Assembly (NCBI RefSeq): GCF_002742685.1
Contig: NZ_PEDM01000001.1
Location: forward strand, 186,001-250,000
From: Anoxybacillus flavithermus
GTDB taxonomy: Bacteria; Bacillota; Bacilli; Bacillales; Anoxybacillaceae
Direction of reading: 5' to 3'
DNA length: 64,000 bases
Below are positions 26,553 through 35,180 of this stretch, one piece after another (within the stretch, counting starts at the first letter, position 1; each line of letters opens with the position of its first letter). The notes under the pieces were generated by a model. That model did no database searches. It had not been told where the DNA came from and saw only the letters and a program-made list of their open reading frames with translations. The position numbers and the translations under genes are program-made.

Positions 26553-28010
26553 TTACACTCCCATACTACTTACAACACATGATTGGAGACGGAGTCGTTC
26601 GATTTCTTTATGGTGTAGATGAATAAAGTGTTTCCATCTATCTATGCATTTTTGTCTATCTATTTCTTTTAGGTTATCTTTTACGTTCATAATTAAAAAC
26701 GCGCTATATAAATCACGTTGTATTTTACATCCATTTGTTTCATGCCATCGTTGCGAAAGTGTTTTCTTGTTGTACTCGTTGTTTTGATGGTCGTATTGAC
26801 TTGCTTTTACGCTGAATGTGTCAATATAATTAAGTTGCAAATCTTCATATTGTAGTTTTTGATTTAATATGGTCAAAAACAAACTTGGCGCGCGATTTGC
26901 GATGCTTTTTCCAAATCTCTTTTTCTTTTTGTATTTTCCGTTGGCATCGACTTTTGTTTCTTTTGCTCTTTTTTGAAGTGCTTTAAAATTCATTTTTTCT
27001 ACTTTAAAGCAATCACCGAGAGTAATCATCCAATTCGCTAACCGATGGTGGTCTTGTTTTCTTTTGTCTGTCATCTTTCGTTGTAGTTCCGCGAGTTGAT
27101 TTTTTGTTTTGATATAGTTTTTACTCCAAATCCATTTTTCTTTATTGTCTGTTTTGATTGTACCATCTTCATTGTATTTATGAGGGTTGTTCGCTCGTCT
27201 TTGGCGGTCTAGTTTTCGAAGAAGCAGTCGTTTTTGTTTTTCGATATTTTCTACACTTGGCGCAAGAACAAGTAGCTTCACATCATTTTTTGAACAAATA
27301 GCAATCGTTTGTGTACCAATGTCAATGCCAACATCACCTTGACCTAGCGGATGTTTGATTTCTCCTGTTTCTTTATTAAATTTTTTAGGAGGGGTACCTT
27401 CGAGAATAAGCTGAATATAGTATTTTATTTTCCCTCGGATTCGTTTGCGGACAATACGGCAATACTTTACTCGGTCTTGTAAAGCGATATGGGCATATAT
27501 ATCATTCTTTCGAACAATAACAGGAATAGACAATCCGTTCCATAAAAGCTGATTGTCTATGAAACGAATCCCTGTTTTGTTTGATTTTCCTTCAACACAA
27601 TCCATTTCGTTTTGTTTTTTAAAATGCACTTGATTAGAGTTTCCAAACGCTAATTTTTCAAAAGCCAACCACGCCCGTGTCGCAATTTTTTGTGCCGCGT
27701 GAGAATCAATATGTTTTTTAAAAGGGTATCGCATTGGCTTGATAAAATCGTGCATGGCGTATTCAGTAACACCATAAGAACGATACAGTTCATTTAATCT
27801 TTCGTTTTTTTCCTTTGACGTCGGTAGTTGAATGACTTGTTTGTATTCTTTATCGTGCTGTAATTTTTTATATCGTTTTAGACATTCACGCAAACAAGCA
27901 TTATACAACTTTCTTGCGATTTCGAATCGCTTTTCAAGTATATGTTCTTGCCATATCTCTGTTTTTAGTTTCAATGTCAGTACGTAGCTTTTTGTTTTTG
28001 ATTTTGCCAA
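26553..28010 (-). CDS. TnpB-type RNA-guided nuclease, zinc ribbon missing
   Basis: A 485-residue IS605 OrfB/TnpB protein. RuvC residues are visible: Asp in DVGIDIGTQTIAI, Glu in CFKVEKMNFKALQKR and the last Asp in QRDLYSAFL. The segment before that last motif (ASQYDHQNNEYNKKTLSQRW) has replaced the usual four-Cys zinc ribbon; only one Cys (NGCKIQ) is left. TTG start at 28010 is chosen because AAAGGAGGTG precedes it by 7 bases; the in-frame TTG at 28049 overlaps the tnpA end. The reading frame is intact. TnpB proteins cut DNA guided by the element's omegaRNA. Confidence 0.82.
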   Translation of the reverse strand: MAKSKTKSYVLTLKLKTEIWQEHILEKRFEIARKLYNACLRECLKRYKKLQHDKEYKQVIQLPTSKEKNERLNELYRSYGVTEYAMHDFIKPMRYPFKKHIDSHAAQKIATRAWLAFEKLAFGNSNQVHFKKQNEMDCVEGKSNKTGIRFIDNQLLWNGLSIPVIVRKNDIYAHIALQDRVKYCRIVRKRIRGKIKYYIQLILEGTPPKKFNKETGEIKHPLGQGDVGIDIGTQTIAICSKNDVKLLVLAPSVENIEKQKRLLLRKLDRQRRANNPHKYNEDGTIKTDNKEKWIWSKNYIKTKNQLAELQRKMTDKRKQDHHRLANWMITLGDCFKVEKMNFKALQKRAKETKVDANGKYKKKKRFGKSIANRAPSLFLTILNQKLQYEDLQLNYIDTFSVKASQYDHQNNEYNKKTLSQRWHETNGCKIQRDLYSAFLIMNVKDNLKEIDRQKCIDRWKHFIHLHHKEIERLRLQSCVVSSMGV

Positions 28011-28026
28011 TGCGATACACCTCCTT

Positions 28027-28438
28027 TTACACGTTTTTTTGATTTTCAATATATTGCTTTACGGCATCTTCGGAAATATAACCAACGGTACAACAAAAAT
28101 AACTTCTCGTCCATAATGATGGTAGTCTGCTTTTTAATGATGGATATTTTTCTCTTAATATTCGACTGCTTGTTTCTTTAAACGCTTGAATAATTTTATG
28201 CAAATGTTGCCTAGGGTCAAAAGAAATAAATAAGTGCACATGGTCTGGCATAACTTCTAATGCTTTTATTTCTACATCGTGTTCTTTGGCAACTTGATCG
28301 AAAATTTCTTTTAAATAAATCTCGCTCAATATCTCCAATCAACACTTTTCTACGATATTTTGGACAGAATACAACATCGTATTGATTGAGATACACAATT
28401 CCTTTTTTATGGGTGTATTTCTTGTCTTCCAAAAGCAA
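28027..28438 (-). pseudogene. tnpA, Y1 HUH transposase, frameshifted
   Basis: The first part (MLLEDKKYTHKKGIVYLNQY, then CPKYRRKVLIGDIE) and the second part (KEIFDQVAKEHDVEIKALEV, then MPDHVHLF and YIENQ) are in different frames. The break falls at a run of four A near 28306-28309; dropping one A restores LFKEIFDQV. The HUH motif DHVHLF and the catalytic Tyr region are preserved. A single-base insertion is the simplest explanation; programmed frameshifting is less likely but cannot be excluded. Total length once restored is about 136 residues, normal for Y1 transposases. Confidence 0.8.
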
Positions 28439-28665
28439 TCACATCTATATAAAATACACCATAAATATTAGATAAATGAAACATATCTAATAAATTCATT
28501 CAAAAAAACGATTCATCCCCACGCCTAAAGGCAGGGGATTTCTCGCTATATAAGCGTAACGGAATTGCGCCATATTGTCAATAAATTGGTTAACAATCTC
28601 TTCACCACAAGTTAAACTCATTTATCAAAAACAAGTGAATTCGTCATACAAACATCAAAAGGAGA

Positions 28666-28687
28666 GAGCGCTTTTAATTAAGCGCTC
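28666..28687 (-). terminator. terminator of the lipoprotein gene
   Basis: The 8-bp stem GAGCGCTT/AAGCGCTC is followed on the minus strand by TCTCCTTTT, 20 bases beyond the lipoprotein stop. The rest of 28439-28707 is the IS left end and AT-rich filler. Confidence 0.7.
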
Positions 28688-28707
28688 CCTTAACTTCACT
28701 TCATTCG

Positions 28708-29598
28708 TCACTTTTTGATTACAATTCGGGTAATCGGAGACTTGAACATCACCATATCATCATTCACACCCGCATCAAGGACATCTTGAAAAGAAAACGA
28801 GTGATCTTCATCAGCATGTATATAAAATCCCTCAACATCAATATATTTATGTGTACGATCTGAGGGTACGATTTCGGCATACAAATAGCCGAAGTGCTGA
28901 CTATTTTCCTTGCTTAAAGAATTTTTTATCACATAGCCGACAACAGAAGATTGATAAGGCTTATTATAATGTTTTGCGCTGATGTGAGATGTGTCCTTGT
29001 ATGTTTTGTAATAGCTGTAAAATTCACGATAATCTACGACTGCATTTTCCGTTGTCAAAACTCCGTAAAAGTCCGCCTTCTTTTCTTGCGGATTTGTAAG
29101 CCATTTATATGACAAAACGACAGCATATCGAGGCTCTTCTCGATTGAACAAAGAAATAGACATCGTCAATTCCATCACCTTCTTTTTTTGAACCGTGTAA
29201 ATTGTCGATGCTGTGCATAACATCTGCTTATAGGGATCACATTGAATGATTTGATCATTTGTCTGCTTTTTGAAAATTTCTCTCAACGTTTGCTCATTTA
29301 GGTTGTTCCATTTATTTATTGAACTTTTATTGCTAAAGAAGTGCAACTCCTCACTATCCATGTGTTTCATTTCTTCTTTCGTCAACCCGAGCAAAAATAA
29401 ATTCACAATATCTTTGTTTTTAAACTGTGGGTTAATTGTATTATTCACCTTTTGCGGCTCTCTGACGAAGCTTTCGACCTCTTCTTTATCAAAACCTTGT
29501 CTTTTTTCATCCAAATGCTGAGCATGCAAATGTATTCCCTGATGATCACATCCAGCTAGCATTGTACACAACAAAAAATAACTAACGATTCGTTTCAA
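28708..29598 (-). CDS. unrecognised lipoprotein
   Basis: A 296-residue predicted lipoprotein. From the TTG at 29598 it reads MKRIVSYFLLCTMLAGCDHQ, a short signal with lipobox LAGC; AAGGGTGG lies 7 bases upstream. The longer reading to 29664 spoils the signal and is rejected. The mature part is hydrophilic, has a few Lys-rich strands (YTVQKKKVMELTMSISLFNR) and two Cys (IQCDPYKQMLC), and ends DMVMFKSPITRIVIKK. I recognise no family. It lies between an IS element and a degraded gene, in an accessory stretch absent from the B. subtilis order. Confidence 0.7.
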   Translation of the reverse strand: MKRIVSYFLLCTMLAGCDHQGIHLHAQHLDEKRQGFDKEEVESFVREPQKVNNTINPQFKNKDIVNLFLLGLTKEEMKHMDSEELHFFSNKSSINKWNNLNEQTLREIFKKQTNDQIIQCDPYKQMLCTASTIYTVQKKKVMELTMSISLFNREEPRYAVVLSYKWLTNPQEKKADFYGVLTTENAVVDYREFYSYYKTYKDTSHISAKHYNKPYQSSVVGYVIKNSLSKENSQHFGYLYAEIVPSDRTHKYIDVEGFYIHADEDHSFSFQDVLDAGVNDDMVMFKSPITRIVIKK

Positions 29599-29638
29599 CA
29601 ACAAGCCACCCTTCGCTATATCTATTTGCAACATAGTT

Positions 29639-29833
29639 TTATCTTGTAAAAGAAACTGCAGCATTTGGTATTTGTACGTAACTGGTTGTTCCCGAAACAG
29701 AGATCGACGCTCCTAGCGGCATCGACACACTAAATGAAGAACTCCATCCCGTTTTCATATGAGTATAATTAGCATATGCAGAAGAATTCGCTCCAGAACT
29801 CCACTCAAATTCGGCATACGTATAAGTACATGA
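29639..29833 (-). pseudogene. remnant of a small secreted-protein-like gene
   Basis: An open frame of 64 codons with no start or ribosome site, preceded by a stop codon. It reads SCTYTYAEFEWSSGANSSAY, then MKTGWSSSFSVSMPLGASIS and ends NAAVSFTR. The Ser/Gly/Tyr-rich composition resembles the mature part of small secreted proteins. It is probably the 3' end of a truncated gene upstream of the lipoprotein gene. An in-frame ATG inside has no site. Its original identity is not recognised. Confidence 0.45.
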
Positions 29834-29924
29834 TTATTTAAGAAAACATCTTGTTCGCTACGCATAAAAACAATGTATATTTTCCCATGCAAAATTTGTC
29901 GATGATCTTCTTATAATAAATAAT

Positions 29925-29962
29925 AGATCAGACATTTACTTTCCGACAAAATCGGATACAAT
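29925..29962 (+). promoter_or_regulatory. candidate promoter of the 23-codon peptide gene
   Basis: TTTACT (29935-29940), 16 bases, TACAAT (29957-29962) lies 21 bases before the peptide start. The spacer contains CCGAC-aaaa-tCGG, a small inverted repeat. Confidence 0.45.
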
Positions 29963-29983
29963 AAAAGTGAGGAGTGATGCGTC

Positions 29984-30055
29984 ATGTTGAAAAAGTTGAA
30001 ACGCAAGCTGCTCAAACAATGGAAAGAACTTTTGCGCAGAAAATCGATTGCGTAG
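29984..30055 (+). CDS. 23-residue cationic amphipathic peptide
   Basis: An open frame of 23 codons reading MLKKLKRKLLKQWKELLRRK and then SIA, with nine or more Lys/Arg, no acid except one Glu, and hydrophobic residues spaced for one face of a helix. GAGGAG lies 9 bases before the ATG, a SigA-like promoter precedes it and a good terminator follows after 8 bases, so it is a complete small transcription unit. It may be a membrane-active peptide, a small toxin, a leader peptide or a regulatory RNA with a peptide. I know no named homologue. Confidence 0.55.
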   Translation: MLKKLKRKLLKQWKELLRRKSIA

Positions 30056-30062
30056 TTGTACG

Positions 30063-30090
30063 AGCCCTTCTATTGAAGGGCTTCTTTTCA
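30063..30090 (+). terminator. terminator of the peptide gene
   Basis: The 8-bp stem AGCCCTTC/GAAGGGCT with loop TATT is followed by TCTTTTC. It lies 8 bases after the 23-codon frame. Confidence 0.8.
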
Positions 30091-30125
30091 ATTTTGTTTC
30101 CCATTCCACACTTTTTATATATAAT

Positions 30126-30155
30126 AAGAAAAGCGGAAAGCGTCCGGAGCTAAAT
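30126..30155. repeat. internally deleted copy of the 6550 repeat
   Basis: AAGAAAAGCGGAAAGCG followed by CCGGAGCTAAAT matches the two ends of the 118-base element at 6550-6667 (start AAGAAAAGCGCAAAGCG, end TTGGAGCTAGAC) with the middle missing. It lies in the rpoY upstream region. Confidence 0.5.
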
Positions 30156-30197
30156 ATCGCTTTATTTTTAAACAAATGACAAAAGGAGAGATGAACG

Positions 30198-30413
30198 TTG
30201 ATTTTTAAAGTGTTTTACCAAGATACGATCGATGAAGTACCTGTAAGAGAAAAAACGAAAACGCTCTACATCGAAGCAGAAAGCGAGCGAGATGTGCGCC
30301 GAAAGTTACAAGACCGTCATATCAATATTGAATACATTCAACCACTTGAAGGGACGCATTTAGCGTACGAACAACAAAACCCTGATTTTCACGTATTGGA
30401 GATTGAACAATGA
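30198..30413 (+). CDS. rpoY: RNA polymerase epsilon subunit RpoY
   Basis: A 71-residue auxiliary subunit of Firmicute RNA polymerase (YkzG in B. subtilis), which binds near the downstream DNA and has a fold like the phage protein Gp2. It begins [20 protein letters not shown] and contains [17 protein letters not shown] start at 30198, 9 bases after AAAGGAG. Its stop overlaps the rnjA start by four bases (ATGA), the conserved arrangement with RNase J1. Confidence 0.93.
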   Translation: MIFKVFYQDTIDEVPVREKTKTLYIEAESERDVRRKLQDRHINIEYIQPLEGTHLAYEQQNPDFHVLEIEQ

Positions 30414-32077
30414 ACGTATTAAAAAATAAACAAGTTGGTGTTTTCGCTCTCGGCGGTCTAGGCGAAATTGGGAAAAATACATATGGCGTGCAATATGAAG
30501 ATGAAATCATCATCATTGATGCCGGCATTAAGTTTCCAGAAGATGAATTGCTCGGCATTGATTACGTCATTCCTGACTATAGTTATTTAGTGAAAAACGC
30601 AGAGAACATTAAAGGGCTATTTATTACACACGGGCACGAAGACCATATTGGCGGCATTCCGTATTTGCTTCGCCAAGTAAACGTGCCAATTTACGGCGGA
30701 AAATTGGCGCTTGGGCTTATTCGCAACAAACTAGAAGAACACGGGTTGTTGCGTCAAACGAAACTAATCGAAATAAAAGAAGACGACGTCATTTCGTTCG
30801 GAAAAACTGCGGTGACATTTTTCCGTACAACGCACAGCATTCCAGATAGCTACGGCATTGTCGTCAAAACGCCAGTCGGTCAAATTGTGCATACAGGCGA
30901 TTTCAAATTCGACTTTACGCCTGTTGGCGAGCCAGCGAACTTAACGAAAATGGCTGAAATCGGAAAAGAAGGCGTCCTTTGTTTATTGTCCGATAGTACA
31001 AATAGCGAAATTCCGCATTTTACAATGTCGGAGCGGCGTGTCGGTGAAAGCATTCACGACATTTTCAGAAAGGTGCAAGGACGCATTATTTTTGCGACGT
31101 TCGCTTCGAACATTCATCGCTTACAACAAGTAACGGAAGCCGCTGTATTAAACAATCGAAAAATTGCGGTATTCGGCCGAAGCATGGAAGCGGCTATTGA
31201 AATTGGGCAACAGCTCGGCTACATTAAGTGTCCGAAAGATACGTTCGTCGATGCGGTGCAAATTAATCGCCTCCCTGCCCATCGCGTCACGATTCTTTGT
31301 ACCGGAAGCCAAGGGGAGCCGATGGCAGCGTTGTCGCGCATCGCAAACGGCTCACACCGTCAAATTCAAATTATGCCGGGCGATACAGTCGTCTTTTCGT
31401 CTTCGCCAATTCCGGGCAATACTGTAAGCGTCAATCGCATTATTAATATGCTGGCGCGCGCAGGAGCGGAAGTCATTCACGGACCGCTTAGCGACATTCA
31501 TACGTCTGGTCACGGCGGACAAGAAGAACAAAAATTAATGATTCGCTTAATGAAACCGAAATATTTTATGCCGATTCACGGTGAATATCGCATGCAAAAA
31601 ATGCATGTGAAGCTGGCAGTCGATTGTGGTGTACCAGAAGAAAACTGCTTTATTATGGACAATGGGGATGTGCTCGGCATTAGTGAAGAAGGGGCAAGCA
31701 TCGTCGGCAAAATTCCGTCCGGTTCCGTATATATCGACGGAAGCGGCATTGGCGATATCGGCAACATCGTCTTGCGCGACCGCCGCATTTTGTCAGAAGA
31801 AGGATTAGTGATCGTCGTTGTAAGCATCAATATGAAAGAAATGAAAATCGCTTCCGGACCAGACATTATTTCGCGCGGATTCGTTTATATGCGTGAATCC
31901 GGCAACTTAATTAGCGATGCCCAACAACTGATCGCCAAACATTTACAACAGCTGCTTGAACAAGGAACAAATCAATGGTCGGACATTAAAACAGAAATTA
32001 CCGATACGCTCGCTCCGTTTTTATACGAAAAAACGAAACGCAAGCCAATGATTTTACCAATTATTATGGAAGTATAA
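30410..32077 (+). CDS. rnjA: ribonuclease J1
   Basis: A 555-residue 5'-3' exo- and endoribonuclease central to mRNA decay and rRNA maturation in bacilli. The metallo-beta-lactamase domain has the zinc motif [10 protein letters not shown], with further metal residues in HTGDFKFD and the C-terminal SGHGG. The beta-CASP segment (residues about 210-370) and the C-terminal domain complete the normal length. ATG overlaps rpoY. The SR1P peptide encoded at 18433-18546 is known in B. subtilis to enhance the GapA-RNase J1 interaction. The rpoY-rnjA order is conserved. Confidence 0.96.
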   Translation: MNVLKNKQVGVFALGGLGEIGKNTYGVQYEDEIIIIDAGIKFPEDELLGIDYVIPDYSYLVKNAENIKGLFITHGHEDHIGGIPYLLRQVNVPIYGGKLALGLIRNKLEEHGLLRQTKLIEIKEDDVISFGKTAVTFFRTTHSIPDSYGIVVKTPVGQIVHTGDFKFDFTPVGEPANLTKMAEIGKEGVLCLLSDSTNSEIPHFTMSERRVGESIHDIFRKVQGRIIFATFASNIHRLQQVTEAAVLNNRKIAVFGRSMEAAIEIGQQLGYIKCPKDTFVDAVQINRLPAHRVTILCTGSQGEPMAALSRIANGSHRQIQIMPGDTVVFSSSPIPGNTVSVNRIINMLARAGAEVIHGPLSDIHTSGHGGQEEQKLMIRLMKPKYFMPIHGEYRMQKMHVKLAVDCGVPEENCFIMDNGDVLGISEEGASIVGKIPSGSVYIDGSGIGDIGNIVLRDRRILSEEGLVIVVVSINMKEMKIASGPDIISRGFVYMRESGNLISDAQQLIAKHLQQLLEQGTNQWSDIKTEITDTLAPFLYEKTKRKPMILPIIMEV

Positions 32078-32084
32078 GAAAAGA

Positions 32085-32112
32085 AGGTGCCCGTTTGGAC
32101 ACCTTTTTTTCT
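32085..32112 (+). terminator. terminator of rnjA
   Basis: The stem AAGGTG..CACCTT around a 10-base loop is followed by seven T. It lies 8 bases after the rnjA stop and meets the convergent ktrC. Confidence 0.75.
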
Positions 32113-32777
32113 TATCCCCCCACGACTTCGTTTTCAAAGCGATCGATGTCTTGATCGGCACCGATGACAATTAAAATGTCTCCTTCGTAAATCATTTCAG
32201 AGGCAAGCGGTGAAACGATAATGTCGTTGTTTCGTTTGATCGCAACGATGTTAATGCCGTATTTGGCGCGAATGTCTAACTCGAGAAGCGAGTGGCCATG
32301 AAGCCGTTCGTTTGCGACAATTTCGACGATGCTATGGCGATCGGACAGCTCTAAGTAATCGAGCACGTTGTTTGAAATCATATTGTTTGCAATTCGTTCG
32401 CCCATATCTCGTTCTGGGTGAACGATATGATCAGCACCAATTTTTTTCAACACTTTTTCGTGATAATCATTTGTTGCTTTTACTGTAATTTTTTCGACGC
32501 CAAGCTCTTTTAAAATAAGCGTTGTTAAAATGCTCGCTTGAATGTTGTCACCGATGGCGACGATGACGTGGTCAAAGTTGCGAATGCCTAAACTTTTCAA
32601 AACGTTTTCGTCCGTTGAATCGGCAACGACGGCTTGTGAGGCAATCGATGCATATTCGTTCACTTTCTCTTCGTCTACATCAATCGCAAGCACTTCCATT
32701 CCTTGCTCACTTAACGTGCGACATACGCTACCTCCAAAACGCCCGAGACCGATGACGGCAAACTCCTTCTTTTTCAT
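32112..32777 (-). CDS. ktrC: potassium transport regulatory subunit KtrC (RCK domain)
   Basis: A 221-residue cytoplasmic gating ring subunit of a Ktr potassium uptake system. The RCK-N Rossmann domain has the NAD/ATP-binding motif FAVIGLGRFGGSVCRTL and the acidic strand end LAIDVDEEKV; the RCK-C domain (residues about 135-221) follows. In B. subtilis KtrC binds ATP and c-di-AMP and pairs with KtrD, which is not in this window. The ATG at 32777 is preceded by AGGGG at 7 bases and overlaps the ykuV stop by one base. It forms an operon with dapL and ykuV, unlike B. subtilis, where ktrC is well away from them. Confidence 0.92.
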   Translation of the reverse strand: MKKKEFAVIGLGRFGGSVCRTLSEQGMEVLAIDVDEEKVNEYASIASQAVVADSTDENVLKSLGIRNFDHVIVAIGDNIQASILTTLILKELGVEKITVKATNDYHEKVLKKIGADHIVHPERDMGERIANNMISNNVLDYLELSDRHSIVEIVANERLHGHSLLELDIRAKYGINIVAIKRNNDIIVSPLASEMIYEGDILIVIGADQDIDRFENEVVGG

Positions 32778-33238
32778 CACAAATCCCCTCTTGTTCGATA
32801 TTCTTCTATGACACGCAAAATCCGTTTTTCTAACATATTCATTCCGCCGCTTCCTGCTTGGTAATGGCGAAATATACCGTTGGCATCAAATACGTAATAC
32901 GTCGGTACGCATCGGTTATCAAACGCCTCTTTTAACCGATGATTGTTGTCAATGAGAAGCGGATGGGTAATGCCGTATTGTTCAGCTAGCTGTTTGACGA
33001 CTTCAACGTTTTCATCACCGTCGCGTCGCGGCATATGGATGGAGATGACGTGTAATTCATCTTTATAACGATCGCGAAACGCGTTTACTTGTTTGATTCC
33101 TTCTTTACACAGATGGCAACTGACCGCCCAAAAATGAATGAGCGTCGGTTTTCCAATGAGTTGTTCGTGCGTAATGTTTCCGTTTAGTACGACTGTTGCT
33201 CCGTCTAATGATGGCATAGGCTCTCGTAATTTCATCAT
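32777..33238 (-). CDS. ykuV: thiol-disulfide oxidoreductase YkuV
   Basis: A 153-residue thioredoxin-fold protein of the TlpA/ResA type. The active site is CHLC in [13 protein letters not shown] near residue 41. The cis-Pro is in CVPTYYVFD. It has no signal peptide or membrane anchor and so acts in the cytoplasm. It closely resembles B. subtilis YkuV (MKLRxPMP start, PTLIHFW, SISCHLCKE, MLEKR). ATG at 33238 or three bases later overlaps the dapL stop by four bases. Substrate unknown. Confidence 0.9.
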   Translation of the reverse strand: MMKLREPMPSLDGATVVLNGNITHEQLIGKPTLIHFWAVSCHLCKEGIKQVNAFRDRYKDELHVISIHMPRRDGDENVEVVKQLAEQYGITHPLLIDNNHRLKEAFDNRCVPTYYVFDANGIFRHYQAGSGGMNMLEKRILRVIEEYRTRGDL

Positions 33239-34368
33239 TCTTCTTCCTTTACTTTATGATTTCCTTTCCATGCGACATAGCGAGTCAAAAGTTCAATGGC
33301 CACATCGATCGCTTCTTCGTTCGGATTTAACTTCGCATGATGCAAACCGAACGGGGATTGCACGCCGAGCCAAAACATAAAGCCGGGAATGCGCGCAAGC
33401 ATGTAGCCGAAATCTTCGCCCGTCATTGCCTCTTGGCAACGAACGAGGCGGACGTCCGTTTCTTTTTCAACAAATTCCATAAATTCATTTGTGAGCGTTT
33501 CGTTGTTGTACACTTGATAATACATCGAACCGTAATCAATATGCGCTTCGCAGTCGTAAGCGACTTCGATGCCGCGCACGAGCGCTTCGATGCGCCCTTT
33601 TACTTTTTCCATCGCTTCTGGTGAAAGCGTACGAATCGTTCCTTCGAGTCGTGCGCGCTCGGCGATAACGTTTTGTACTGTACCGCTCGTTAGTTTTCCA
33701 ATCGTAATAACGGCGCTATCAAGCGGGTTGACATTGCGCGAGACGATCGTTTGCAGTTGCATAATTAAGGCGCTTGCCGCAACGACCATATCTTTCGTTT
33801 CATGCGGAAAAGCGGCATGCCCTCCTTTGCCGATTAAATCAATAAACAGTTCGGACGTGTTCGCAAACAATAATCCTTCTTTTGTTGCAATCGTTCCGAC
33901 CGGGTATTGTGGCGCGATATGCAAAGCAAGGATCATATCGGGCATCCATTGTTTCATTTCGTCGCTCTCCAACATCGGAAGCGCCCCGCCCGGTCCTTCT
34001 TCCGCTGGTTGAAAAATAAACAGCATGTCGTCGCGAATCGGATGATGAACGACGTGAGTAAGCACACCAAGCGCGATCGCCATATGCATATCGTGTCCAC
34101 AGGCGTGCATGCGTCCTTCATGCGTTGAGCGAAACGGGACGTCTGTTTGTTCGTCAATCGGTAATCCGTCCATATCGGCGCGATAACCGATCGTTTTCGT
34201 TGGCGCCGTGCCAAGGACACGCACGAAAATGCCTGTGCGCCACGTTTTGATTTGCAGGCGCTCAGACGGAAGGGTGGCAAGGTAGTCTAATATGTATTGT
34301 TGTGTTTTAAACTCTTGAAAGCCGAGTTCGGGAATTTGATGCAAATCGCGGCGAATGTTTACAAACAT
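33235..34368 (-). CDS. dapL: N-acetyldiaminopimelate deacetylase
   Basis: A 377-residue M20 family amidohydrolase that removes the acetyl group from N-acetyl-LL-diaminopimelate on the acetylase route to lysine and peptidoglycan (B. subtilis YkuR). M20 markers: [15 protein letters not shown], the metal sites HACGHDMH and PAEEGPGGA, and C-terminal HHAKLNPNE. The ATG at 34368 follows AGGAGG by 6 bases; the reading to 34407 crosses the terminator between dapH and dapL and is rejected. It belongs with dapH just upstream. Confidence 0.94.
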   Translation of the reverse strand: MFVNIRRDLHQIPELGFQEFKTQQYILDYLATLPSERLQIKTWRTGIFVRVLGTAPTKTIGYRADMDGLPIDEQTDVPFRSTHEGRMHACGHDMHMAIALGVLTHVVHHPIRDDMLFIFQPAEEGPGGALPMLESDEMKQWMPDMILALHIAPQYPVGTIATKEGLLFANTSELFIDLIGKGGHAAFPHETKDMVVAASALIMQLQTIVSRNVNPLDSAVITIGKLTSGTVQNVIAERARLEGTIRTLSPEAMEKVKGRIEALVRGIEVAYDCEAHIDYGSMYYQVYNNETLTNEFMEFVEKETDVRLVRCQEAMTGEDFGYMLARIPGFMFWLGVQSPFGLHHAKLNPNEEAIDVAIELLTRYVAWKGNHKVKEEE

Positions 34369-34383
34369 TTCGATCCTCCTTTT

Positions 34384-34412
34384 GAAAAAAGCGTGGAATC
34401 GATCCACGCTTT
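34384..34412 (-). terminator. hairpin terminator between dapH and dapL
   Basis: The 9-bp stem AAAGCGTGG/CCACGCTTT is followed on the minus strand by TTTTTC and then directly by the dapL ribosome site. It would uncouple dapH from dapL-ykuV-ktrC or attenuate the latter. Confidence 0.75.
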
Positions 34413-35118
34413 ATAGTTGACGAAGTTCTTGTTTAATTTCTACTTTTGCTTTTGTTTTTTCATCGATTTGTTTAATGACGCGCGCTGGTACGCCAGCAAC
34501 GACTGTATATGGCGGCACATCTTCTGTCACGATCGCCCCAGCGGCAACGACCGCACCTTTTCCGACTGTCACTCCTTCTAAAATAACGGCGTTTGCTCCG
34601 ATCATGACATCATCTTCTACAATGACCGGTTTAGCTGACGGTGGCTCAATGACACCAGCAAGTACTGCTCCCGCACCCACGTGGCAGTTTTTCCCAACTG
34701 TCGCACGTCCGCCAAGCACAGCGTTCATGTCGATCATCGTTCCTTCACCAACAACCGCACCGATGTTAATGACGGCTCCCATCATAATGACCGCATTGTC
34801 GCCAATTTGCACTTGATCGCGAATGATCGCTCCCGGCTCGATGCGCGCTTTAATATGTTTTAAATCAAGAAGTGGAATGGCAGAATTGCGACGGTCGTTT
34901 TCCACGACGTAGTCTTCAATTTTATGTTTGTTCGCTTCAAGCGCTGCTTCAATGTCCGCCCATTCGCCAAATACGACGCCTGTCTGACCTGTAATAAATG
35001 TTTTTGCGCTCGGGCCAAAATCGATGTCAGCGACGTCCCCTTTTATGTATACTTTCACAGGTGTTTTCTTTTTACTATTTTGAATAAAGGAAATAATTTC
35101 ATTTGCATCCATCATCAT
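34411..35118 (-). CDS. dapH: tetrahydrodipicolinate N-acetyltransferase
   Basis: A 235-residue left-handed beta-helix acetyltransferase (YkuQ in B. subtilis) that acetylates tetrahydrodipicolinate with acetyl-CoA on the way to diaminopimelate. The N-terminal alpha/beta part ([20 protein letters not shown]) is followed by hexapeptide repeats from about residue 90 ([20 protein letters not shown]). The C-terminal helix ends IKQELRQL. The ATG at 35118 follows AAGGAGG; two further in-frame ATG follow. It is the first gene of the dap segment, divergent to none. Confidence 0.95.
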   Translation of the reverse strand: MMMDANEIISFIQNSKKKTPVKVYIKGDVADIDFGPSAKTFITGQTGVVFGEWADIEAALEANKHKIEDYVVENDRRNSAIPLLDLKHIKARIEPGAIIRDQVQIGDNAVIMMGAVINIGAVVGEGTMIDMNAVLGGRATVGKNCHVGAGAVLAGVIEPPSAKPVIVEDDVMIGANAVILEGVTVGKGAVVAAGAIVTEDVPPYTVVAGVPARVIKQIDEKTKAKVEIKQELRQL

Positions 35119-35180
35119 CGCAACTTCCTCCTTATCGTTTTATTTTTTTACTTTAACAAATGAAACAAACGGTGACAAGC

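Larger units (their letters stand above)
26388..28560 (-). mobile_element. IS200/IS605-family insertion sequence (ends approximate)
   Basis: A tnpA-tnpB pair bounded by imperfect palindromes typical of IS200/IS605 ends. The lower-coordinate end (right end) has CCCGACGACTAAAGTCGCGGG at 26398-26418 and the higher-coordinate end (left end) CCCCACGCC-taaag-GCAGGGG at 28517-28537; both loops carry CTAAAG. There are no terminal inverted repeats or target duplications, as expected. Exact termini are estimated to within about 20 bases. tnpA carries a frameshift, so the element probably no longer moves on its own. Confidence 0.78.

Noticed and set aside
28027-28438. Programmed frameshift in tnpA
   Set aside because: The AAAA run is short and no stimulating hairpin or internal ribosome-like site is seen; Y1 transposases of this family are normally one frame. 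A plain mutation is simpler.
29936-30175. 79-codon minus-strand frame over the 23-codon peptide gene
   Set aside because: It crosses the peptide gene's terminator and promoter, lacks a ribosome site and has no recognisable protein features.
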